Below are positions 62,701 through 64,000 of a stretch of 64,000 bases of DNA, in pieces. This stretch comes from Symbiodinium natans (taxonomy: Eukaryota; Sar; Dinophyceae; Suessiales; Symbiodiniaceae), in NCBI GenBank assembly GCA_905221605.1, contig CAJNDS010002564.1:1-64000 (forward strand). Reading direction: 5' to 3'. Within the stretch, counting starts at the first letter, position 1, and every line of letters starts with the position of its first letter. The notes under the pieces are model-generated. The model worked only from the letters and a program-made list of their open reading frames with translations, was not told where the DNA came from and made no database searches. The position numbers and the translations under genes were made by a program.

Positions 62701-63985
62701 TGAAGCGTGCCAGAGTTTGACACTTCGTCGGCTCCACCTCAGGCAAGTCGCAGGGCAACCAACTCCAATACAGGTTTAGGGTTTAGGGTTTAGGGTTTAG
62801 GGTTTAGGGTTTAGGGTTTAGGGTTTAGGGTTTAGGGTTTAGGGTTTAGGGTTTAGGGTTTAGGGTTTAAGGTTTAGGGTTTAGGGTTTAGGGTTTAGGG
62901 TTTAGGGTTTGGGGTTCGGGGCTTAGGGTTTAGGATTTGGGGTTTGGGGTTTAGGGTTTAGGGTTTAGGGCACCTCATCAAAGGAGGTATATGCAGGTTA
63001 TGCTACAAGTGAGCCGGCACGCATTCGATGCAACTACCAATGCAAACTCGCTAGTTGGACAGCGGGTGGGCGGGGGCCAGTTTCAAAACAATGGTTGCCA
63101 GGTCGGCCAAGCGGCCATGCTGCCATGCTGCAATCTGATTCACATGAAGATGCCGATTACAAGAAATGCCTGATAAAGCCGTATTGAAACCATGCATGAA
63201 CCGAACACGACGCCGCACAGCGGATGTTCAGATTCATGCGCGGGTATCCTTCGTTCGTATCACACCCACAGGCTTCGAGAATCCCACACACAAAACTGGT
63301 TTCGGTACGGCTGGACAACATCCACTTTCGGCCTTGTCCAGCAGCTCTGAGCAGATCATGTCCTCCGAAACCTTTCACAGACGCTAGCTCTTCCCCTTCT
63401 TTCAATCATACTACGAGTAAAACAGTAAAATTGCGATTCCATCGCGATGAAAACAACAAGGATCCTTGAGGGAAGACACCCTGCCTCGCACCCTGTGGGA
63501 ATGGAGAGGCGCGAGGCCTTCAGAGCAGGCTTTAGGGCTAAAGGTTTCGTTGGTTTAGAGGTTCAATGAGGTTTCGGGGGTTGAGGGATTTATGCGCTTG
63601 AGGATGATTGAGGCGACGGTTGAGGGTTCACTGCCCGTTCAGCGCAAGTGACAGGCCGGTATGGGCGCCAAGCGCATCCAAGCACATCCAGTCTGCACCA
63701 CTGTTCACCCTGTTCTCCCTGTTCTCCCTGTTCTCCCTGTTCTAGATTCTAGGCCTTGGCATCAACGTCACCAACGTCCACGCCACCCTCATGGTAGAAG
63801 AAGATCTCATCCTCGCAAGGGGTTGACGGGGGTTGCCCCAGCCTGCGCGTGGCACAGCCACTCAGGCACTAACTCCCACTCCAGGTCTTCTACTGTCACG
63901 GGCACCCTCGGTTTCCTCTCGGAAACCCGACTGTTGAGAGTCGATTGCTTTCGCTTCCGCCCGCCGGGTCCTTGTATCTGTGCGA
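32778..63985 (-). CDS. ACLY: ATP-citrate lyase gene, at least 57 small exons, N-terminus beyond window
   Basis: The product makes cytosolic acetyl-CoA and oxaloacetate from citrate, CoA and ATP, feeding lipid synthesis. I read 57 exons on the minus strand in the protein's order, from the ATP-grasp motif [12 protein letters not shown] near 63.8 kb to YRHPWD near 32.8 kb. Nearly all junctions keep phase. Exons are 19-85 nt (mean about 45) and give about 855 codons; animal single-chain enzymes have about 1,100. Key sites kept are the phosphohistidine motif QFGHAGAQ, the lyase motifs TADHGPAV and GVGHR, and LNVDG. Introns hold telomere-type arrays, an 11.8 kb retrotransposon and a TatD gene. Both halves lie on one strand in order, so a single fused chain is likely; two adjacent genes (plant-like A and B subunits) cannot be fully excluded. 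Missing: the first part beyond 64,000, the stop codon, and the segment between 37,274 and 37,675. Four of the following entries give the exon coordinates. Confidence 0.93.
32836..32920 (+). repeat. CCCTAAA array in a lyase intron
   Basis: About twelve units between the lyase exons at 32,811 and 32,955. Confidence 0.95.
34945..35145 (+). repeat. Dispersed repeat copy 2 with short C-rich core
   Basis: Same flanks and orientation as the copy at 355-760, with a core of only about 50 nt. It lies in a lyase intron between exons at 34,864 and 35,476, followed at once by an (AT)n run. It may be a small mobile element, but terminal repeats are not clear. Confidence 0.85.
35145..35200. repeat. (AT)n microsatellite
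   Basis: About 25 AT units adjoining the C-rich dispersed repeat. Confidence 0.9.
35298..35428 (+). repeat. CCCTAAA array in a lyase intron
   Basis: About eighteen units between the lyase exons at 34,864 and 35,476. Confidence 0.95.
35546..35704 (+). repeat. (TTTAGGGTG)n array, 9-nt variant, in a lyase intron
   Basis: About sixteen units of TTTAGGGTG begin within 20 nt of the lyase exon at 35,476-35,530. The unit is telomere-type with two extra bases. Confidence 0.95.
37675..56664 (-). CDS. ACLY: ATP-citrate lyase exons, CoA-ligase part with phosphohistidine motif
   Basis: Twenty-three exons in transcript order: 56664-56623, 56555-56499, 56296-56249, 55351-55287, 54804-54759, 53685-53644, 53477-53442, 53290-53229, 41307-41279, 41114-41065, 40918-40877, 40725-40664, 40180-40138, 39938-39900, 39685-39653, 39505-39475, 39109-39063, 38936-38901, 38678-38643, 38572-38514, 38173-38131, 37968-37925, 37738-37675. 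Diagnostic peptides are [131 protein letters not shown] and [12 protein letters not shown]. The His in FGHAGA is the residue phosphorylated during catalysis in this family. The intron 53,228-41,308 splits Lys (AA plus G) and holds the retrotransposon. Junctions 38,514/38,173 and the end at 37,675 are the least certain. Confidence 0.9.
38730..38870. repeat. Copy of the same AT-rich repeat family, reversed, in a lyase intron
   Basis: Two half-units each with GGGAATCC(C/T)ACTATT, separated by AAAATAGGGGTACC, between lyase exons at 38,678 and 38,901. Confidence 0.55.
41338..41364 (+). repeat. CCCTAAA array at the retrotransposon 5' edge
   Basis: Almost four perfect telomere-type units directly before the element. 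The host exon ends 30 nt further left. It may be the insertion target. Confidence 0.9.
41464..41521 (+). repeat. Two 29-nt direct repeats in the retrotransposon 5' leader
   Basis: Two near-identical units sharing CCAGAGTAGTGCCTGGA lie back to back upstream of ORF1. Repeated leader units occur in other LINE promoters, so a promoter role is possible but not shown. Confidence 0.7.
41659..42972 (+). CDS. Retrotransposon ORF1, zinc-ribbon and coiled-coil protein (gag-like)
   Basis: Probable nucleic-acid-binding ORF1 protein that packages the element's RNA. The open frame starts with GTG right after a stop codon; the first ATG is at 41,866 (codon 70). Codons 77-94 form a four-cysteine zinc ribbon (CSTC and CPSC spaced by ten residues). 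It is followed by a basic Lys/Gly-rich stretch, then a long Gln/Glu/Ala-rich helical region likely to form a coiled coil, and an Ala/Lys tail. A frame from 41,541 overlaps it in another register but looks like non-coding shadow here. No close family assignment is possible. Confidence 0.75.
   Translation: MSFSAGIIPSEPAWHRNLRRKRTKARTKLRVALSGSSFTARDLAKSIGVLAGHHSASTLVAKAQKLVSKMQTGAWRCSTCRQYVKAQASYCPSCGLHWTQAGGEAPWKAGGHHEATYHWRHTPSPRRRTTWQSPRRRSDKGKGNKDKKTGKGKDAHPSKGKGPAETSSTIPRLEQLPVPPAPPALPRNAAAPPAPSMASTDEKKLLDSLLGELGRTDCQLPDGVKAIMAQVSQTSVQGEAKALHKLVSQRKTAATSIQKIRQQREQFEAGWASYAQSLIDALTTQFQEREDALMHFDAKEQEWSTLLKEATQQLKAATNQEAGVKPEEDMDGIEEEVADTALRDAQNATRREQMMEQHKRMRIALEEVRDTAILGAGSREHSRTPRRKLRQEPEDAESVSSTDQSKSGVTSGAALPPPAAKAAAKASTAAKDAQKDF
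42969..47249 (+). CDS. Retrotransposon middle ORF with repeated ubiquitin-like-looking modules, unknown function
   Basis: A single frame is open from 41,541 to 47,249, but only the part after ORF1 looks coding. Similar modules recur: [16 protein letters not shown] (45,318-45,368) resembles [19 protein letters not shown] (46,579-46,638). A DCRGIGGG motif at 46,472-46,498 reappears as DCRGVGGG inside ORF2 (47,775-47,798). The modules have the look of beta-grasp (ubiquitin-like) folds, which is inference. From 43,144 to about 43,730 a different frame also reads well, so one copy may carry compensating frameshifts. The frame overlaps ORF2 by 113 nt, so ORF2 may be reached by frameshifting or reinitiation. 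No ATG clearly marks the start. Confidence 0.6.
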   Translation: MICPLPSLTGPSGLDAPTFCRRASEEHVPEHSVFKEPDFVNVWHAGLLAHCLHYDVIFHDGHTVTWRDPRINNGIDDGPALHTRNQACSSYCNPGAPRSSPEIHATTSCRQQNSHRLPLFCTFEDSWIVSYNRLARRANRVLCKVPNFEGILMPCTATREISRDTRDKPVARPEIPSKSHKNGANTSMGCSPTWTSKFLYSQHRKPPIHRMVLHPCDTTSTQLQAGPFCLALPDSTGRPANALEDSPAVSVYLPIPSADLETWLQDSGSTTYVFFDVQDHYRRRQLLPGWGLRDIIEDAVTNSRAQPVHAARILKVPLSGLPVIQVVLDSANLPPYWITTPVDIRALDEAICTIGVPDEASAYEVALSVDRFCRLRAPLATNVARGRVSFCPPGTILTDPFRPHILDNQQTIIGLPRGERHASESSLDSGSTASSTSEHSDFHCIEAPEVQVSEGFTVAFHAVGHPPWVHTFASTATPSHVAAHASQHMACQTSQRSWRTQFLWRQPVVSGVDLHCLLTPTENAPARGGVFLADFRRIFGPGLRGLAALPAEPHTPQTTLIMRDAAVRCLHDWALAHPPLEFVVTTARRGALLVPESEDACAVVETFDIAIQLPGFRQILLTQHPPVGAVEGTSHTVIPCPDRPSTTTTTTAMQGDELPYFVWPLPPSNPLLVRLGVASAGVFTVEFQGNPPAEEIMSRVWAAAAQEHSFTEPLDVHLAPCQPPAWVSHREVLIIASPAQDQQDEVSVWLDLRPQGTLTFRRVKRHLQPEALLGELKGFKGLYRNGQLWSTPGQLKDGDYIAGSVVPQAPDVRPNDYFIQRVARLSALLIPLTTSPQLLFETTTCYELDQSMALRAWSELLQTRSDALGLEHNPVDTFLIIGPRVEIQGALKGDALNIKSVGEWAQRWLFPIVGRFILHDTEGLVQGRRLFIHTSPDMNSFEQYIRIHVTGNAVQAFTVPHSTSPSELVKIAPIADAESRPVPGRSWFGSVFPSTNLHRALDIHSGSATLPSSDATTPAGATSMLATLSNWRRQRFLLRVADIGEGDPGTAIALEALERTAEEDTRATTTTTTAARAHQRARDVVHVPGRPLLFLITGSAIAGQELQEITCESMAASLAELLSQHKIRGQGPTDGCLKMALSHPGRTTQYREILMLWHPLDFDVHILVDCRGIGGGIGHRAVDSDVDPLTLVPHELQPLARFIYINGVPLPIFRSPLQDGDYVTFETQAPSMPAIPRSALFRNWPMLSLLGVDLLLDDMARIPDQALAMVRAITERLRDAFDVRMNYLGFHLEVRQQALLYSRYRGEIMVLAPNRLPVQRREVEDIVPLIPEWNGASHVVDSGVMSLDASVFLVQDTYESRETWHLIPLPFFAQLYLLWPVDAMTLRRVNELPAPAGQQVNTRSWVRPPFSQPGKRGHQPGADWVR
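47137..53112 (+). CDS. Retrotransposon ORF2: RNase H, endonuclease, reverse transcriptase, zinc fingers
   Basis: 1,991 codons with an ATG start. The N-terminal ~440 residues continue the modules of the middle ORF. RNase H spans about 446-590 with Asp451 (FTDGS), Glu500 (IAELHA), Asp524 (YDAKAA), SHTGE and Asp580. An AP-type endonuclease/exonuclease spans about 670-920 with Asn678, Glu707, Asp824 and Asn826 (DANAR), Asp885 (IDYIL) and Asp913-His914. The reverse transcriptase spans about 1,180-1,500 with Asp1318 (FVDATNAYY), [17 protein letters not shown] and the catalytic WADD (Asp1454-1455; Trp in place of the usual Tyr or Phe). C2H2-like fingers start at Cys1778 and Cys1813. All catalytic residues seem intact, so the protein could be active. 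RNase H before the endonuclease is unusual, since LINEs that carry RNase H normally have it after the reverse transcriptase. Confidence 0.96.
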   Translation: MNCQPRRDSKSIHARGYVHHFHSLASEGTSLAQIGSVKLAKQGNRSPCEDIALTAPPARIQLCRKEFAFHDGADSVQPHGQLNIPCAALPFGPFSGCRANHVQRPQQPPIEVHPPDFALIVDQTFLAVARVTAGRQAPQMEHRMTVFDPLFHVRVLPYSAAQRVEWAMAAILQATPRAVKSIQQLESTVYGYPEPQFVLSFVEAADRHYAVPVDCRGVGGGICTIHIAPAMRWGQLARAIRDAPNDVSACNEAGNTITTAHEAHRLHMHNAHGPLHSPLPMDPLLLQWIFAVIRPPTPPMPADSSCSLGEDNAGNGDRASEAGKGAEDSHPHVDPSVGAEPSGSGSRAGPSLAARDAVSVATPMGRRNLPPAPRAEHHDTPLLPECHLRIAAQHLSNEKSKLFQHDCLGLANLHRDTRRIQPLHASTAAALRTLPCWDSTKTSDAARIFTDGSYQSETGNAAWAFCVLVRQDQEWRFGGFASGRIDPSDGPSRLNAHIAELHALFAALLTAGSMLGHEIVMHYDAKAAANMAQALAWSKDLDQLSLRVTLLTDYAKEQVSNLTWHHVPSHTGEPFNELVDVAAKRAAEGKFEHAPFRSLMSRFLSQQEFHWLWLKDKSKSPNSAWPVYSDELEAGAIMPDQSTQPEICTWPSDDSALSVPPAREEGLYQWNLNLMTYNALSLKNPAQRQVIASQGASQGIHIIGVQESRYTPDNVISRQGPYTVIAGPDDAGHLGCQLWLRNDVAIASNGTSQIFLDPTKASIIRAEPRLLVVLLETGKQGLACIVGHGPTAATETDLLVQWWSKLDSALRAIPHKYRPIVLLDANARFAEGHSSIMEAQPATTPGRLLVQLAKERALACTSLQDQHGRHFTTWTGPMSKGACIDYILVPNDCEYGLITTGAWTSFPSIHGPDHFPLRASVSWQEAGKCSHRHVQVDRQAMLTPAGRETIQHIFDTAPQLPWHAHADDYLAAINTHVSRGLVAAFPRQTKQPRQLHISDKSWQWIRYRRELRRQLFRATQKHGRHILRACWNAWRRAHPAPHRLGNEWSMLKARICKLIRTANSAVRTCMRQDAAAYARHSMLEARQEGPSALARQLRGILKIGRAYKPVRTSPSLVVNGALVTGSSEVSAAFAQHFAKAERARPCSRAQLQGAHARAHHTPGTNISAKEVPTLVELAGRFARLQVNKACGFSKIPAEAFKAAPLAAAKLHMPLLLRMAMGREPPFLWVGGHCVPIPKPNKPPLDLSGWRSVMLLEPACKAVGQAFRPAIVQQFMAHALPVQCGAQKGVPISLPMQYIRTHLALLEAQKTSGAILFVDATNAYYSIIRHFLFAHGDICGQQALCSAVEAIHPDPCMQRQLLAALAGPGLLHTSPAPVQNYVRSVLAHAWFSTKPLAEHLCETNTGTSPGAPLADVLFQLIFSTAMKSIQDQIREHDLEAVLPSGETAPAPTWADDLAVPCMCNHAREVLPRVIEIAGITRQAMKRVGLAMNFSPGKSEALVVWRGAEASNLRRQYFGEAHPHVQVPLEDGEEAKLTLTREYLHLGGIVNDKDTYREDILHRQVHAQVAFHRLRRTLLHSPHLSPREKSQLFTSLVLGRFLHGVGQWKMSRADELLFCSIIQKWHRCLVRPIANVSAKGLTAEQICQVTGCLPAETLLHAARVAQLHVVVTQGEGYLWKALLLAEGWLAMALNSLHVALRQTQQDFAMPQDVGDALQHLKGNAEMLRLLPSRYKQRVAHQQGKHRTKVLEKAVFLASLDEEGGCAFTIRPDQGEKKEHCPECGIRCATPAALASHRRKRHGIPGTAACIQGTSCMACRMEFWTTPRLRLHLRKQSACMARHAASDVSYMSWEYTANLALTRRPAMVTLGPQPFWATMMPAPETVQVATQDCNLSVIWEAMVKHSNAASLFFLNATRIFSRMHTLPDIEDLLEHSPVGGTVGQLKVRLLADLLRLSACTVHKYQLGESGCSTQGLFTASLQGQAVVLTVAGGG
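53163..53180 (+). repeat. CCCTAAA units at the retrotransposon 3' edge
   Basis: Two to three telomere-type units in the same orientation as at the 5' edge, right after the short 3' untranslated region. The host exon ending at 53,229 follows within 50 nt. Confidence 0.85.
53740..54302. repeat. (TACATATA)n microsatellite
   Basis: An 8-nt unit repeated about 45 times at 53,925-54,290, with degenerate TATA/CATA flanks. Its open frames (Tyr/Ile/Met/Val patterns) are artefacts. It lies in a lyase intron between the exons at 53,685 and 54,759. Confidence 0.95.
54459..54614 (+). repeat. TTTAGGG then CTCAGGG array in a lyase intron
   Basis: About sixteen TTTAGGG units followed by six CTCAGGG units, between lyase exons at 53,685 and 54,759. 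Confidence 0.95.
55385..55835. repeat. Inverted cluster of 40-nt units, each with a CCCCTCGAGGGG palindrome
   Basis: Six units of about 40 nt run in plus orientation from 55,601 to 55,833 (TTGGTCTTAAGGCTGGGCCC and so on). Unit four lacks about 7 nt. About three units in reverse orientation lie at roughly 55,400-55,515, separated by about 90 nt. The whole could fold into a long hairpin. It sits in a lyase intron next to the exon at 55,287-55,351. Confidence 0.85.
55840..56220. other. AT-rich island in a lyase intron
   Basis: Unlike its GC-rich surroundings, this stretch is rich in AATTAATTAA, TTAAATTCAATAATT and similar words. No open frame or terminal repeats were recognised. It may be a separate old insertion. 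Confidence 0.5.
57292..59715 (-). CDS. ACLY: ATP-citrate lyase exons, central CoA-binding part
   Basis: Nine exons in transcript order: 59715-59650, 59377-59315, 59098-59014, 58834-58809, 58631-58572, 58248-58198, 57790-57740, 57601-57575, 57321-57292 (end uncertain). Diagnostic peptides are [111 protein letters not shown] and [10 protein letters not shown]. These fit the Rossmann-like region that follows ATP-grasp in this enzyme. The 58,834 exon starts with GC that completes Gly from the previous exon. The donor of the 58,631-58,572 exon appears to be GA. A Lys/Pro-rich stretch ([12 protein letters not shown], about 56,865-56,900) may encode the variable linker that follows. Confidence 0.88.
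57325..57420 (+). repeat. Degenerate TTTAGGG array in a lyase intron
   Basis: Degenerate TTTAGGG and TTTGGGG units begin within a few nucleotides of the lyase exon at 57,292-57,321. Confidence 0.85.
57830..57976 (+). repeat. TTTAGGG array in a lyase intron
   Basis: About twenty units between lyase exons at 57,790 and 58,198. Confidence 0.95.
59909..63985 (-). CDS. ACLY: ATP-citrate lyase exons, ATP-grasp domain part
   Basis: Nine exons in transcript order: 63985-63965 (weak), 63811-63755, 62737-62696, 60964-60887, 60769-60720, 60529-60500, 60343-60307, 60169-60138, 59957-59909. Diagnostic peptides are [73 protein letters not shown] and [16 protein letters not shown]. These match the end of the ATP-grasp (succinyl-CoA synthetase beta-like) domain, which binds ATP and citrate. 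Several junctions split codons, for example CT plus G giving Leu before CAQKWG, and TG plus G giving Trp before PSPFGR. The intron 62,695-60,965 contains the whole TatD gene. The first exon is short and its donor is a guess. Confidence 0.87.
61131..62273 (-). CDS. TATDN1: TatD-family metal-dependent DNase, intronless, nested in an ATP-citrate lyase intron
   Basis: TatD proteins are two-metal 3'-5' exonucleases with a TIM-barrel fold, linked to DNA repair and apoptotic DNA breakdown. Counting from the upstream TTG at 62,288, the frame has 385 codons. The first ATG is codon 6 (62,273) and another ATG at codon 63 (62,102) falls close to the usual family start. Motifs: [10 protein letters not shown] (81-90), GVHPTR (153-158), GECGLDYDR (190-198), FLHCR (227-231), VVHSFDG (256-262), ETDAPWCG (304-311) and RCEPCQM (344-350). 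Glu191, His229, His258 and Asp306 fit the metal-binding residues. The match is closest to the eukaryotic TATDN1 type. The first 62 residues are extra and could be a targeting peptide or untranslated. The gene has no introns although its surroundings have exons of about 45 nt, so a retrocopy is likely. It lies on the same strand as the host gene. No spliced-leader relic or poly-A tail was seen. Confidence 0.92.
   Translation of the reverse strand: MKGRLRKLSSIMAALAACDELLCGLKCYTRYTGLPRAGAGPSRDQVGSVRHAHVQGGMEKDSKDTKDTSAAPFSLVDIGANLLDPMFQGIYRDKARHPADFSAVLSRARQAGVTRIMVTAGSLQESREALELCQKSEAAWPSLCCTVGVHPTRCSEFDETGSPEAHLRALVEAAKAAGPFCSAIGECGLDYDRLHFCPRDVQLRYFERQLVELAIPLQKPLFLHCRTSEAASDLAVLLEKYRESLPAQPGVVHSFDGSLEEAEKFISLGFFIGINGCSLKTQENLAVVKSLPEKSILLETDAPWCGIKASHAGYHYVQSTWDEVKKPERWEEGKCVKDRCEPCQMRQVLEVVAGCRGISPDALAKAVLQNTEVFMSSTMT
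62618..62970. repeat. Opposed telomere-type arrays around a lyase exon
   Basis: CCCTAAA at 62,618-62,669 and TTTAGGG at 62,774-62,970 flank the 42-nt lyase exon 62,696-62,737 within about 40 nt on each side. Confidence 0.95.
63706..63742 (+). repeat. Four 9-nt repeats (CCCTGTTCT)
   Basis: A short tandem repeat beginning about 13 nt inside the intron after the lyase exon 63,811-63,755. Confidence 0.85.
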
Positions 63986-64000
63986 CTGCATGCAAACGTA

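Noticed and set aside
1-64000. Spliced-leader genes or relic leader sequences, tRNA, rRNA, CRISPR arrays, prokaryotic operons
   Set aside because: I looked for the dinoflagellate spliced-leader core and for these features by eye and saw none; repeats present lack CRISPR spacer structure.

Overview
The window looks like nuclear DNA of a dinoflagellate, most likely of the Symbiodiniaceae/Suessiales type. Evidence: plant-type telomere repeats (TTTAGGG/CCCTAAA) scattered in both orientations; genes cut into very small exons; splice donors that are mostly GC, then GT, then GA, with acceptors usually AG followed by G; and a very long non-LTR retrotransposon. I see no bacterial signals, rRNA, tRNA or CRISPR. 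The organism is an inference; the repeats and splice patterns are read directly.

The main discovery is on the minus strand. From about 63,985 (running off the right edge) down to about 32,778 lies one ATP-citrate lyase gene. I could read 57 exons of 19 to 85 nt, about 2.57 kb of coding sequence in 31.2 kb. Exon junctions keep phase at almost every step and the pieces follow the known protein order: ATP-grasp part, CoA-binding part, ligase part with the phosphohistidine motif, and citryl-CoA lyase part. The first part of the protein lies beyond position 64,000 and the last few codons were not found.

Two other genes sit inside introns of that gene. A complete 11.8 kb non-LTR retrotransposon (about 41,365-53,162, plus strand, antisense to the host gene) fills one intron. 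It is bounded on both sides by CCCTAAA repeats, and without it the intron would be roughly 125 nt. Its ORF2 has the unusual order RNase H, endonuclease, reverse transcriptase, zinc fingers. A second, intronless gene for a TatD-type DNase (61,131-62,273, minus strand) sits in another intron and is a likely retrogene.

In the left half, a minus-strand gene at about 20,346-17,927 encodes the glutathione-S-transferase-like part of elongation factor 1B gamma. It is again split into exons of 19 to 66 nt with telomere-type arrays in its introns. The remainder of 1-32.7 kb holds many telomere-type arrays, poly-G/C tracts, microsatellites, a dispersed AT-rich repeat family, a few plausible exons of genes I cannot name, and a Lys/Glu/Gly-repeat protein near 28 kb. 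Because real exons here are often under 60 nt, long open frames are a poor guide: many are repeat artefacts, and other genes are probably hidden.

All exon boundaries were worked out by eye from the sequence and knowledge of the protein families. No alignment or transcript was available.
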